Shown one piece after another: positions 49,433 to 61,873 of a DNA stretch of 64,000 nucleotides. Position 1 is the stretch's first letter. Each line of letters opens with the position of its first letter. Source of the stretch: Piliocolobus tephrosceles (lineage: Eukaryota; Chordata; Mammalia; Primates; Cercopithecidae); contig NC_045436.1 in assembly GCF_002776525.5 (NCBI RefSeq), positions 15,354,049-15,418,048 on the forward strand. Direction: 5' to 3'. The translations under genes were made by a program, and so were the position numbers. Under the pieces are notes generated by a model. It was not told the DNA's origin. It worked only from the letters and a program-made list of their open reading frames with translations, and searched no databases.

Positions 49433-49920
49433 CAAGACATCAAATAAAATGAGAATGTCCTATGTACCAAGCACTGTGCTAAGCATGGAGGATACATCAG
49501 TAAACAAAATTCAGTATCTCTTTTCACATAACACTCATAGTTTAGCAGGGAGGACAACCTTAAGCAACAATTGCATATAGAAGGTTTAATAATGCACAAA
49601 CTGAAATGAAGAAAAATTACAGGGTGCTTTTCACAGCATAAACAGGGAATCTAACCTATTCCAAGGACCTAGGGGACATTATTTGGAGGGGGTTATGTTT
49701 AACCTGAAACCCCTATGATGAGTAGAATTCTACCAGTCAATGTGATGCAGAGGATAGGAAATGAAGAGTGGGGAACAATGAACATTTTAAGTGATGGAAC
49801 AGCATTTGTAAAGTCATGGAAAGCCCAGCACATTCAGAAAGTGAAAAAGCACAGTATATAAAAAGTGAAGGTGGAAGAGAACAGTTGAGTTTTAAAAATG
49901 GTGCAAAATTGAGAGGATAA
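49433..49920 (-). mobile_element. L2 LINE 3' end, antisense
   Basis: 'ccaagcactgtgctaagcatggaggatacatcagtaaacaaaa' and 'gaacagcatttgtaaagtcatgg' are the reverse complement of the L2 3' region. Confidence 0.7.
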
Positions 49921-51084
49921 TTGGAATACTGAAATGCTTTTAAACTTTAAAGGTTTTTCTACTTTCTCATGGCAGTGTGAAAACATAAATACATTTTAAA
50001 CATTTTGATGTTTGTTACCGATGTTCATTTAAAAGTCCTCAGCTGTGGTGTTGTTTTAAATGTCCTAGTTTGAATATCAACAGACAAATGATCAGAATTT
50101 AAAAACACTCATCAGATTCTTACCCAGTAAATCAAAGTTTAACAGAAGCTGGCAAATCAGAAGGAAGACACCTCTTGATTGGGTCAAGTTTATGAACCCC
50201 TAGCACTTTCTGTTTTCCTCTCCTCTCACTCTCTTTCACCTAATTCATCTATGGAAACTGCTTTCTAAATATTGTATTTTCTTAAACTTAAGATGCATTT
50301 TTTACTCCTTTATTTTAACACTACTCAAATGGGGTTTCCTTGACAAATGATTTTCAGAAAAAGTTTTTAAGACCATATATTACTGAATTTTAAATTAAAT
50401 GTGAAATATGGATCCCTAATAATTGCTTTCCATATCTTCAGGAAAGTCACCCTATGACATAATACAGAAAAACAAATATGTATGTAGAATATTGCCTGTT
50501 GTACTTTGGATAACATAATTAAAAGTAAAAAACTAGGAAAATTTTCAGCATAAACACAGATATTTCAAAGATGGAGGCTAATGGTATGAATTGTGCATGC
50601 TTAGTAAAGAATCATTATTAATGAGGACCAAAAAAGTTATTTGTACAAAGCTTACACCTAATTTTGAAGAGAGGATGTTTTAATTCTTATTTATCTAGTA
50701 TTTGACTGAGGAAAAAAACCATTTAACTAAATGCACTCAAAACCTTAAAACGCTAACCAAAGGTGCTAAGGTGTCCAAGATACTAAATGTGAATTACAAA
50801 AAGCTGTATATATTTAGATGAAAGCAATTCCAGAGAATCTGAATTTAAAGGCTTAGATTCAAATGTTAGTTATGATAATAAAACAAGAAGTATGTGAATG
50901 TAAACTAATATTTCTTCAACTTAAGGTACCTATGGTACCTTAAGTTCTTTGTATAATGCAGAATCTAATGTAGTAAGTAGGTCAAGAGCAGGGCTTGAGA
51001 TTTGGCACTTCTAACAAGATTCCAGACAGAACCAATTAGGCAAGATATCAGATTAAACACTAGTGTAGTATCTTTCTGCTCTCA
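49921..51084. other. Unassigned sequence with a perfect hairpin
   Basis: No gene or repeat recognised apart from the inverted repeat at 50918-50946. Confidence 0.45.
50918..50946. repeat. Perfect 13-bp inverted repeat, 3-nt loop
   Basis: Left arm AACTTAAGGTACC (50918-50930), loop TAT, right arm GGTACCTTAAGTT (50934-50946). All pairs match. Confidence 0.92.
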
Positions 51085-51770
51085 GTCCAGATACTAGATT
51101 GAAGATCGTCCTTAAACTGGAAGTACTACATTCGCTCCAAATCCCATTATTTCCCTCCATCTCCACTGTCATCATAATTCAAGTCACTCTTACTATGTTT
51201 CTTCAATTACTGTAATAGCCTCCCACTGATTTCTCTGCCTCTAGTTTTGCCCTGTTACCCATTCTCCATATTAAAGCAGTAAAATAAATCCTTCAAAAAC
51301 TCAGATCTGGTTATCATATTCTGCTGCTTAAATGGTTCAGTAAATAAGATACAAGCTGCCCCTTGGGCCTGTGTCACCTGACCTCCCCGGGACCCCCACA
51401 TACACACACACTGCACACTCAGTATGCTAGCCCTAGTGAATTTCTTTCAAATGCTCTTCAAGTCTTTGTTTATGTTAGTCCTTTTGCATAAAGCATCTTC
51501 CCTGGCTATATTCTGTTCACTCTTTAGGGCTTAAGATAAACATCACTTCCTTCCATGCTGATCAGTTTGATGCCTAGCCTTATCACAGTACTACACATTG
51601 CTATAGTGTATTTAACTGTCTTTGCTGCTTAGCTGTTAGCTCAGGAAGAACAGGGACCATGTCTATGTTGTTAGCTCTGCCTATATCCAGTGCCTGGCAC
51701 ACTAACTGGCACTAGTAGACACTTCAATCAACTTTCATTCTAAATGTATTCATTAATCTATCAACGAGGT
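51085..51770 (+). mobile_element. L2 LINE 3' region, sense
   Basis: 'ccatctccactgtcatcataattc', 'tgtaatagcctcccactgatttc', 'cttttgcataaagcatcttccctgg', 'aacagggaccatgtctatg' and 'cagtgcctggcacac' follow the L2 order in sense. No open frame remains. Confidence 0.8.
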
Positions 51771-52544
51771 ATTCATCTTTGGCTGACTCTTTTCTAGAAT
51801 TCATGATTACATCTTTCTTCAGTCAATACATTTTTTCCATAGAAAGAATACAGTATGATTGACCAGGCCCTGGCTTTACCTTGATAAAACCTTGCTTATC
51901 TGGAACCTTGCTTATCTGGAACCTTGATTATAGTGAAACAAACATTAGAAAAAAAGACTGAAAGCTGGAAGACTAATGAGAACTAAAGTCACACGAATAA
52001 ATAATAGCTATAAAAAGTGGGTATAAAAATCAAAAGTATAAAAAGGCACTAAAGCAGCAAAGAGACAGAAGTAGATAAATTGGCCTCTACAGTAGAAAAA
52101 AGCTTTTCCAAGAAAGGTATTGGGTCTTTGAGGATAAGCAGAAACTTGCAGATGAATGGAAAAGTCATTCTAGACAAAAGAAAGTGTTTGAAAACACACT
52201 TTAAGAGAGTTCTGTGTATTTATATTCTCTATAGAATTGTAGATGGTGCTAGAAACAAAGACTTCAAGGAAAAAGGCCTTTGCTCTCCAGCATAAAAAGC
52301 TGGGCTCTACTCATTAGTAACAGGAGAAACACAAACATACATTTTTAGCAGCAACATGGCATAATCAATTAAAAAAATACACTTTTCATAGTGGTGTGGA
52401 TACACTCAAGGAGGCAAGATCAGTGAATAGTGCAAGCAAAGAATGAGAAACCTTGAATACAGTGGTAACAGGAAAGGAGATAGATGTATGAAATACTATA
52501 AGGGATAGTACAGTATAAATAACAGGACTTAGGCAGGGGATGGA
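51771..52544. other. Unassigned sequence
   Basis: Contains a small tandem 'cttgcttatctggaac' x2 at about 51890-51921. No gene recognised. Confidence 0.45.
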
Positions 52545-52582
52545 CTAGTAGTAGTAGTAGTAGCAGTAGTAGTAGTAGTAGT
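52545..52582. repeat. (TAG)n microsatellite
   Basis: TAG units with one CAG interruption. Confidence 0.95.
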
Positions 52583-52616
52583 AATCTTTGAGAGTCTATG
52601 TACTGTTTACGATAGT

Positions 52617-53262
52617 GAAGTGTGGCAGAATATGCCACCACAAAATATGCCATTTTGGCATAAGATTATTTTGAGCTAAAGGCACTTGAAAATCAGCAGA
52701 TGCAAAAGAGACACTGCCCTCCCTGCACCAGGAAAAAAGAAATATCACTGAAGGTAGAAAACTTCCATGTGAAAGATGCCCTCCCTGTACAAGGAGAGAA
52801 GAAACATTCTTGCTACCAGAGAGGAGTGGAGGTGGAGAAAAACCTGTACAAATGGTCCTTGTTAAAATAACTTACCTTCCTTTAGCCTCTTCATACATTT
52901 TACTTTTCCACAATTGCTACTTTTCGTTCAACCCACTATACAAGCATTTAGGTTTTGCCACTTCTTTGGATCTTCATTTTCCTATGGGGGCTCCGATGTA
53001 CATGGGAAAATCTGTTTGTCTCCTGCTAATTTATCTTATGTCAATTCAATTCTCAGGCCTAGCCAGAGACCCTAAGATGGTAAAGTTTTGCCTCCCATAC
53101 AATAGCAAAGGGCACACAGACAAAACGTCCTCCACCTTACAAGGACTTACAGAAGGTAATGCTTTCTCATCAAAGTGGGGAATGGGAAAAATGAAAAAAA
53201 AAAAAAAAAGTGAGCCAGTCATGAGTCTAAAAATGATCAATCTTTACTGTAGTTCAAATTAA
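52617..53262 (+). mobile_element. Probable ERV LTR
   Basis: Starts 'tgtggcagaatatgccacc' and contains 'ttttgagctaaaggcacttgaaaatcagcag' and 'ccagagaccctaagatgg', wording I associate with an ERV LTR. It has an internal 62-bp-offset duplication (GCCCTCCCTG at 52716 and 52778). The 150-codon frame 52810-53262 lies inside it and ends in a poly-Lys run, so I regard it as fortuitous. Confidence 0.45.
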
Positions 53263-55560
53263 TAGTTTTACAATTGTAATTACAAATAACTATTCCATAG
53301 CTTATTTTAAAACATTTTTTCATAAATATCCTAACAGAGATACAGTCTTCGAAAAGCTCAAAAGTTTCAGAGACAAGGTAACAAACACAGAAATACTGCT
53401 GATGGGGAGCCTGGAAAGGAGATCTACCTGTGGCAAACATTACTGGGAAACTGCAAAAGTAAATCTATAGGGATGGCCAAGAGACATATGAAACACGTAC
53501 AGAATTCTGTTGCATTGTCACAAGTGCCTCTCAGGGTTTCAACAAATGAAGAGCTACATCTCATGATTTAATAAGTTGATTTGCACTCCAAGAACATAAG
53601 ACCTTAAGTGAACTGAAGTTCCAAAACGAAGTAGAACTATTCCAAAACATTCAGCCTTCTCATCACTCTAATCCCTGACCAACTTTCCCGTGATTCTCTA
53701 CTTTTCTTACCACCCATCGCCCCAACATAAAATTAAAATAATTTATACATTTGGGATAGTTACTGAATAAGTCCCACGTTTTTAAGTTTTAAATGCTGAG
53801 TTTAATATTTTACATTTAAATAATTCAAAAGCAAAATCAAATTAAATTTATACTAGGGATTTAGTGGATTTCACTGAGGAAAAAAAACAAACCATATATA
53901 TACAGTCCTAATTCTCACAAGTATTAGGAATAAACATGTCATAATAAAATTAATATGAATTTTTGGAAATTTCCTCTTCAAAAATAAATTTGCATGTTCT
54001 GAGTGTGCTACTGCTGTCAGTGCTGTACTGACTTTCCAGCTTTCTTCTCTGAGTGGGATAAGAAACCTGCCATTTTCACTAGGAACATTAAAACTCAAGA
54101 GACACAACAATTAAAGCTTTAATTTTGTAGTTTAATGTTTCACACTACCTCTACTTCACTTTTGTGTCATTCCATTTCAAAGAAAGAAGGCAAACCTGGG
54201 GACTGTTAAAAAGTAAAAATCAAAGCTACAATGTTATTTGAGCTCAAAAAGTGCTGTAGTTTATAAAATTGAGAAGAGTTTTTTTTTATTATTAATTTTT
54301 ATGCTTCCCGAAGTGTGTATCAATTATATAGTTATGAGTAATAAATGGCATGAAACAAGGTCCCAACATTTTCAAGTTTTGTTTTTAAAATATGTTACAA
54401 CATCACATTAAAAACAGTAGAGGAAAACAAGCAACCAGGATAGAACTACTTTTTTCCAACTCAACAGTACTTAGCTTTACCTAGAATTTTCGTATAGTTG
54501 ATGTTAACTTCTTCTGAAGGCTTTCTGACTAGTATTTTACCTTATGTATTCTTCATAGTATTTCCATATTCCATTCTTTACCTAGACCTATTCAGAGCAT
54601 AGCACAGACAGGGCAGCACAAGCAACTTATACCTTTGTTGGCAGCACAATTATTTTTCATCCAGTTTATGAGAGAATGAAAAGAATGAAAGTGAAAATTT
54701 TACTTAGGGTTAATTATTGTAGCTCCAGGTAATCTCTTCAGAACTCCCCTGCTTCACCTTCTCAAGTTAATCGATAGTGGCTAGTTTATGACTGGAAACC
54801 ACTTACCAAATTGCCTACACAAGAAAACTTTTTAAAATAACAATTTGCAGATCTGTCCAATAACTTCAATAAAGTAGAATTTGCTTTATTTTTCCAAAAA
54901 TTATGTTGTCAAGATAGAGACTCTTTGTAAGTGTAAATGTATGATGTATTATGAATTGATTTTTAGTCCCTGTTAGAGTTGTTAGACAAGTTATTAAAGT
55001 TTAAGAAAATCTGAATTCTAAATTTCCACCTGATAACATATATGAAATATTTTATATTTTCAATATATACTTATATTTTGCATACTGTATATAAACTAGG
55101 AGATTAGAAATGTTTTAAGTCATTTCACTGTGTGTATATCTGCACTAGATAAAGAAAAAAAGGCAGAAAGAGACTTTCCTTCTATCTTCCATAAGAAAAC
55201 CTCAAAAATGTTTCTTTTTAAAATTGAATTTTTCAAAAGGGAAAAAATATCCTCTTTGATGGGAAATCACTTGTTTTAATAAAAGGTAAAACACTGCCAT
55301 GTTAACCACAAGGTGGTGCTATAGTTCCATGCTGGTACTGATATTTTAGGAGTTAATCGATACAGTAGTTTTTTCCATTATAACTATAACCTCTTAATTT
55401 TTATAAATGTACTTCTCTCACAATCAAAAAAAATTAAAGCTAATATGCTTCATTAATTCTGGAAACATTTACTGAAACTGTTAAATTCAAAATCGTATGT
55501 TTCTGTAGGCTATCATTTTAAAGTTCTGACGACCAAATATTTATTAGAGTATCAAAAATG
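53263..55560. other. Unassigned AT-rich sequence
   Basis: About 2.3 kb without a gene or named repeat. Frames up to 79 codons are unremarkable. Confidence 0.5.
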
Positions 55561-55562
55561 TG

Positions 55563-55866
55563 GCTAAACATGGTGACTCACCCATGTAATCTTAGCACTT
55601 TGGGAGTTCCAGGTGGGCAGGTAGCTTTAGCGCACGAGATCGAGAACAGACTGGGCAACATGGCGAAACCATGTCTCTACAAAAATAGAAACATTAGCCA
55701 GGCATGAAGGTACAGGCCTATAGTCCCAGCTACTCAGGAGGCTGAGGCACGAGAATCTGCTTGAACTCGGGAGGCAGACGGTGCAGTGAGCTGAGATCAC
55801 GCCACTGCACTCCAGCCTGGGCAACAGAGTGAGACCCTGTTTCAAAAAGGGAAAAAAAAAAAAAAG
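55563..55866 (+). mobile_element. Alu SINE, sense, diverged
   Basis: Starts GGCTAAACATGGTGACTCACC; both monomers, A-rich tail. Confidence 0.93.
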
Positions 55867-56344
55867 AAACACTAAAAATGTTTTCTTAAAAGTGGTTTCT
55901 TACGCTGTTTCAAATTCACACACACAAAAAACATTTAAGTGATTTCTACTCATATAACAATATTTTATATTTGACAGTGTAATACTGAATTATACATATA
56001 CACCATAAATAGATGAATAAATAAAATATAATCAGATGGTCCATATAATTAAAAAAAAAATACGCTTTTTCCTTCCAAATAATGAAGTCAATTTTCTCGA
56101 GGAATTTCCGGGATTACTGCTACACTTTTATCTATAAGTTTTAAAAAAGATAATTCATATAGTAATATTAAAAATAAATTTCATTTTTCCATTGATTTGA
56201 CTTCAGCTAAGATTTCTCTCTCCAAAAAATGTGTAACTTTTCATCATTAAAAAAACAAAACATGACACCTCAGTGTATCTTTTAATGTTGGCTTTGAATG
56301 GCTATATTCTCTGTCTGTTATACCGGTCTTAAAAAGTGCTACAC
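55867..56344. other. Unassigned AT-rich sequence
   Basis: No gene or repeat recognised. Confidence 0.4.
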
Positions 56345-56626
56345 CGCCAGGCGTGGTGGCTCATGCCTGTAATCCCAGCACTTTGGGAGGCCAAGGCGGG
56401 TGGATCACCTGAGGTCAGGAGTACGAGACCTGCCTGACCAACATGGAGAAACTCCGTCTCTACTAAAAATACAAAATTAGCTGGGCATGGTGGTGCATGC
56501 CTGTAATCCCAGCTACTCGGGAGGCTGAGGCACAAGAATTGCTTGAACCTGGGAGGCGGAGGTTGTAGTGAGCCGAGATCACACTATTGCACTACAGCCT
56601 GGGCAACAAGGGCGAAACTGCATCTC

Positions 56627-56655
<29 letters not shown>
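56345..56655 (+). mobile_element. Alu SINE, sense, full length
   Basis: Starts CGCCAGGCGTGGTGGCTCATG and ends in about 29 A. Confidence 0.95.
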
Positions 56656-56657
<2 letters not shown>

Positions 56658-57158
56658 CACACAATAGAGCACACTAAAATGTTCAACACATTTCTCACGG
56701 TGAACCCTGAGACCACAGTCCTCTTAGTCTAAACTTGAGGACCATAGTCCTCAAGCCCATTTCCCAGTACAAAAGGGGAATCTTAACCTTAATTTCTCAA
56801 TGTTAACTGGAAAGGTATTGCTGTTTTTGACCAAGCATGAAATAGCTGTCTTTATAATTTTCAATGAGTATTTTTAACTGTTTATTATAACTTATTCATC
56901 AGTACAGATGCAAAGATGGCATATATGAAAGCCTCCTGGGTATAATACACAAGTCCCATTTGGAATGTTTCCAACAGGATGTAAACCATAGTCCTCAAGC
57001 CTGTGCTTTAAAAAACATTACTTAGCACACTGCCAACAAATGTCAACACAGAAATACAGTGCTGTAATGACTTCACTCTGTAAGAGAAATAGACTGGAAC
57101 ATGAGTTTTTCCTCAAAAAAAGAAAAAAAAGGGACACAAGGTAAAGCAGTATAATCAT
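56656..57158. other. Sequence downstream of the minus-strand gene
   Basis: Just past the inferred 3' end of the gene. Contains a hairpin at 56734-56755 and two identical 17-mers (56741-56757 and 56985-57001). A further AATAAA on the minus strand at 56881-56886 could serve as a distal polyadenylation signal. Confidence 0.5.
56734..56755. repeat. Perfect 9-bp inverted repeat, 4-nt loop
   Basis: CTTGAGGAC, loop CATA, GTCCTCAAG. Confidence 0.9.
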
Positions 57159-57324
57159 TGCTCAAAAATATTAAAAGATTTATTCAATAATGAATGCAAA
57201 AATTCATATACCAAATGGAATCCAAATTGTCAAAAATTGTAGTATATTAAAATTATATAAAGAATTCTTAAAATATACAATATGTATAGTAACCGAAGTC
57301 CTAGAAAAGTTCATGTAGAAAATC
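57159..57324 (-). other. 3' UTR of the minus-strand gene
   Basis: Follows the TAG stop at 57325-57327 on the minus strand. It is about 165 nt long if cleavage follows the AATAAA at 57179-57184. A T-rich and 'ttgtgtccc' stretch lies just downstream, as expected for a cleavage site near 57159. The exact end is inferred. Confidence 0.65.
57179..57184 (-). terminator. Polyadenylation signal AATAAA
   Basis: Minus-strand AATAAA, about 140 nt after the stop codon, followed within 30-50 nt by U- and GU-rich sequence. Confidence 0.65.
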
Positions 57325-57373
57325 CTACAAGTAGTGATTTGGACATTTCAGTAACTCTGCAGTTTCTTCAAAC
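57325..57373 (-). CDS. Terminal coding exon of an unrecognised gene
   Basis: On the minus strand a good acceptor ('tttattatatttcag', AG at 57374-57375) is followed by a G that completes a codon begun in the 38-nt exon. Fifteen codons ending in KCPNHYL and a TAG stop follow. Together with the preceding exon it gives the peptide MERMKKMFEETAELLK, a strongly helical, amphipathic-looking tail before the last residues CPNHYL. Frame closure with the upstream exons is exact, and the two other frames would stop early or lack support. The protein is not recognised. Confidence 0.85.
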
Positions 57374-58142
57374 CTGAAATATAATAAATCACATATTAAG
57401 TAAATCAATAATTCATAATAAAGCATAGCATTTTAGTTGTTGAAATTATGCTTTTTAGCCTAAAATAAATTTGAATATTTTTCTTATCTGTAAGTACAGT
57501 TACTATGAATAAACTTAAATATGCTCAGAGGGAGGAAAAAAAAGAGTCAATTATGAGTCTTGTATTCTTGGAGTGTAAGTTAAGTACTTTTTGCATTTCA
57601 AAATAATATTATAATTTTCTATAGCAGTAGGTTGCATAATCATCTTATATGCAATTTCATTTTATATTTCCTGTGAACTGCTCTTTAGAAAAATCACATC
57701 ATTTGTACTAGACAAAAACATCATTTTTAGTATCTTATCAACAACTCGCTGAAAAACACCAGTGATATTTTCACAATACTGCAAATGTCTCCAAACCAGC
57801 CATCTACATATATTATTTAATATTTTGATAAATCAGTTATCAAAAATAGATAATACTCTTGATTAGTTACCAACCAAAAATATCTTTGTACTCTATCTGC
57901 AGTTAATTCCATCAACAATTCCAACAAGTTTTACATCACTTGTTGGAAACTAAAACAGTGACTCATCTCACAAACACATAACTGTAGGTGGATTTATTAT
58001 CCAATGGAGTCCTGAAGGAAATTCCACACCTGATTGAGAGACCTTTAAGGTTTGAAACACACATGCACATTCTACATATACTGTAATCCAATACAATTCC
58101 CTATGGAGAAATGAATTTCTGTTGCCCCTTTCTGTTACTTAC
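57374..58142 (-). other. Last intron
   Basis: 769 bp. Donor GTAAGTAAC at the left end of the 38-nt exon, acceptor TTATATTTCAG. No other coding sequence is seen in it. Confidence 0.8.
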
Positions 58143-58180
58143 ATTTTTTTCATCCTTTCCATTTTCTGGATTGTTGTTTC
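58143..58180 (-). CDS. 38-nt coding microexon
   Basis: Acceptor 'gctttttaaattaaag' and a strong donor 'AAT|gtaagtaac' bound 38 nt. Read in the phase left by the exon at 58419-58543 it gives ETTIQKMERMKK plus two bases (AT), which join the G of the terminal exon to make Met. The pyrimidine tract of its acceptor is weak and purine-interrupted, so its inclusion may be regulated. If it is skipped, the previous exon joins GTT TGA and the protein ends after one Val. Confidence 0.8.
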
Positions 58181-58418
58181 CTTTAATTTAAAAAGCAACA
58201 AATTTAGATGACTTCTCAAAGTAAACCATCATCAAAGATGGACCGAGAATGTACAAAACACAGTTTGAAACATTGCATTAAGTACTGTTTACTTATGAAA
58301 GAATTTTGAGAGACTAAGATTCAGTTTTGCTATTTTTCTTGCCAGCAATATTTACAACTAAAACTAATGCTTGCTCGTTTTCCTAATTAAAAAGGAAACA
58401 ATCTAAGCATTTTCTTAC
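58181..58418 (-). other. Short intron (238 bp)
   Basis: Donor 'GAG|gtaagaaaatg', acceptor 'aaattaaag'. AT-rich. Confidence 0.8.
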
Positions 58419-58543
58419 CTCTGAAATCTCATTCAAACCACAGTAATTAATGGTAGAGGCTCTGGGAGTCGAATCTGATGATGCTGTACTATAGCCAGAG
58501 GACAGAGGAATACTTGCTGGCCTCTCTACTTTGTTTTTTCTGT
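58419..58543 (-). CDS. Internal coding exon, Ser/Thr-rich
   Basis: On the minus strand, acceptor 'catttcttcacag' and donor 'TCAGAG|gtaagaaa' both fit consensus. The 125-nt exon takes two bases to finish the split codon (CAC, His) and then encodes 41 residues starting RKNKVERP and ending GLNEISE. The middle, SSGYSTASSDSTPRAST, is rich in Ser and Thr with a STP motif, as in disordered regions that are phosphorylated (inference). It ends in phase 0. Protein family not recognised. Confidence 0.88.
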
Positions 58544-59263
58544 CTGTGAAGAAATGAAGTTTTAGATTACCTTTTCCTTTCACAGTAGAGTCAAATATCT
58601 AAAAATGTTATTTATAGATGGAAGAAAAACATACTATTTTAATTAAAAATGGCTATCGGTATAGATCAAAGAGTTTTTAGTACTATTTTAAGGTAAAAGC
58701 TTTCATATGGAGATCTAGATGTTAAAAATTGCCCAGTAAAAATTACAAAGGGCAGTATTATTATCATGATAGCAATCAGTTTGAAAAACAGGTAAGTTAA
58801 TTACTTATTTTAAAATATAACCTATTGAATCAATCATGTATATTCTTTTCTTAAAATGGTGACATCTACATTAAATAGTTAGTATCCATGATGTTTGTCA
58901 TAAATAGTTTGTCATGATGCTTTTATTCAGCAACATTTAAGCATTTCACAAATTTTTTTAACTACTGTTCTGTGGTTAGTGACAACTATTCCTATAACTG
59001 ACCATATATATCTTTTAAAAATCAAGAAACATTCTAACTTGATTTAACACATATGAAAATAAGTAATGCAAAAATTTAAGATCCACAGATTTTTTTCTAA
59101 AAAACTGAAAAACCTAACATTTCAAATATCCTGATAATATTAATTTGACAAAATGATGGCATCTCCCCTTCAAAAATATCAATTAGAGAAGATTATGGAT
59201 AATGTAATAAATCCTACAAACTCTGTGTTTTAATCAGAATACATCTGGCTGCAAAAGCAATGC

Positions 59264-59286
59264 AAAAAAAAAAAAAAAAAAAAAAA
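59264..59286. repeat. Poly-A run
   Basis: 23 A after 'gcaaaagcaatgc'; no recognised retroposon body. Confidence 0.9.
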
Positions 59287-60599
59287 GGACACCCATTTAA
59301 ACTGGTTCACATAAAGACGGCTTTATTGTAAGTCTACACAGACAACCTTAATTGGGGAACAAACTATTACTATGTGAGAACTGAAACAACTAGAAGACTA
59401 ATTTTCATCTCTCATAGAACCATGGTCTCTTTTGCCTACTTCCGCCATTTGCTCCATTCCTCTGCTCTTCTCTGTAGAATGGCTTTCTCTGCTGACTCAT
59501 CAGCATAAACTTCCACCACATGGCCAGCCCAGCCCAGGCTCAATGTCATTTGACTAACTGACTCGTGGTGTCCTAAGTACAAATTCTAAGAGAGAGAATG
59601 AAATTTGATTCATGACACTTCGAATTCGTATTCTCTGGGTTAGGTGTCTCCTCTTAATCCAATTAGCTAAGCCTGGAGGTCAAGATTACAGGGTACAACT
59701 CTGAAGACTACATAAACCCAGCTCTTTTAGCAGGATCTGTGGACAAGAGGTTATTTTAAGAAATAATTTGAAATTAGGCAGGAACTATATCTACTATGCA
59801 CTAAATCTTGAATTACTTTCTGTGGGTACAGATAGTTGTCCTGAACATTTCTTATGTCTTTCCAAAAAGAGGTGGGGGCTAGGAAAAAGGAAATAGGTCC
59901 AGGAAGACACATAAAGGGTGAAGGAAGGGCTTTCTGTCTTCCACTTTGAGGTGCAGACTTTGAGGTGTCTAAGCTTATTCAAGAGTGTGCCTCATGCTGG
60001 GAGAAAGCTGGTATTTGGCAGGCTGGCAAGCTATTCATAGTTAATCCTATAAAGGATTCCAGATGTTACAGAGTGGACCATTACAGAACACCAGCTCTAT
60101 TTAATAGCCAGATCAGTTAAGTGAATATTAATTTCTATAATTTTTATTATTGCTTTCCTGAACCTTTAGTAAAGCCTTACTTGTTTAAACATTAATAGTT
60201 TCTTAGCTATGCTATAGGGGATTGAGAAAAGAATTGGTAACTGAGTTCAGGTTGGAAAGGAACGGGGAGAGGCAATGGCCACTGACACAAGGACCCTGAC
60301 ACCAATTGTTATGTACTTCAGTAGTGACTGCTAAGAAGTCTCTGTAAAGAAAGGGATTCTTCTACTTCTAAGGGTATGGGACATGAGATCTTCTAGCCAA
60401 CTCTTACCACATAACAATTACTCTTTCATTGCCATCTTTGGAGGCTCATCACCTTATTCACTAAGGAAATAATAGGGTTTTTACCATTTAATAATTTGTA
60501 AGCCAATATTTCTAGATCAAGGACCAATGTATGTATCCAACTGATTTGTAGATATTTTGTCTTAAGGGTTTCATACATAATTTATTATATTCAAAAGTG

Positions 60600-61830
60600 A
60601 ACTCATTATTTCTCCCAAATCTTCTCCTCCTCCTAAACTTTTCATTTTACTAAAGAGTAACAATCATCTACCCAATCACATGAGCCAAACACAAGTAGTC
60701 AGTCTTCATCAAGGCATATCAATTTTAACATCTAAATTTCTCCCAAATAAACTACCTGCTCTTTATCCTCACTATCATTGCCTTAGTAGAGACCCTCATT
60801 AGTATTCTGAAATAACGACTACTATAATACTCTTCAAATTATCCTTGCCTATCTTACTTTCCTAACAAATCACTATTCTGCTTTGATGATAACCTTTGTG
60901 AAACACAAACCTCAGAATATTAGCCTTGCTGAAAATCTTTCTACGACTCTGGGATAAACCCCATGACTTAATCTTTCTACTCTTCTGCTTCAGCTTCCTT
61001 CAGGTGCTCACATGTACCCTTCCTTCTAGTCACACAGGAACAAACCACACTCTTCTGTGGTGCCATACCTTTCTTAATATATTTTTCCTCTGAGGGGAAA
61101 AAGGCACAAAACAAAGCAAAACAAACAAGCAAACAAAAAAGGAGCACTAACAGTTGGTGTCCTGTCTGACAATTAACACCTAAGCTACTGTACCCTCTAG
61201 TGAACAGAAATAATTTCATAAAAAATAACACCACATGAGGTCATTTCTTTAGCATAATGAAACAACACGCCCAAAACCACTATTCCTGTCCAAACATAGA
61301 CAAAACAAGGGCACCATGTAACCACATTAATGACCAGATACAGCCCCCCCTTGCCTAATAGGAGTACTTATTTTATGCTAAAAATTTCATTCTTACCATC
61401 AATCATCAAATTGCTCCTGCTCCCTGACAGCACCCGTAGGCTTTGCTTCCTCAAACCCTCTCCAAAATTATCCAACACAAGTCCAATCCTTAAAAGCCTC
61501 TGCTAATTCACTCTTACCAAGACATTAAGGTGCCTTACAATTCCCCATGGAACACTGTATTCCTGATAAAGTCAAAACAAATCTGAAACCTCACAAAAGC
61601 TATTTCTGATTTAATATGATTCTAAACCCAGAGTGATAAATTACTGCTCTCTGCATCCAAATGAAATCAAACCCTATTCCCAAGTAGCATGTATAAGGTA
61701 TAATGTGTAAGTCTTTATAAACTTTATAAACTTAGGTCTTTTTATTAATCTAGATCAGATCATAAACTCTATGAGATCAGGTATTTACCCTAATCATAAT
61801 CTGTAATCCATTTCAGATAGTGGCCTGTTA
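60600..61830 (+). mobile_element. Possible L2 LINE remnant, sense
   Basis: C/T-rich text such as 'aatcttctcctcctcc', 'cctcactatcattgcc', 'ggataaaccccatgac' and the end 'catgaactctatgagatcagg'-like order at 61760-61785 resembles the L2 3' region. Very diverged; extent uncertain. Confidence 0.35.
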
Positions 61831-61873
61831 ATTACTTTCAGTCCTGGCACAGCTGTTGAAATTTAGCTATGTG

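Noticed and set aside
52545..52582. Short regular repeats as a possible CRISPR array
   Set aside because: Trinucleotide microsatellite without spacers; the genome is a primate's.
52810..53262. 150-codon plus frame
   Set aside because: Lies in a probable LTR, has no domain, and ends through a poly-A encoded Lys run.
58383..58583. 66-codon minus frame read as one single-exon gene
   Set aside because: Only 58419-58543 is exon; the frame runs into intron on both sides across clear splice sites.
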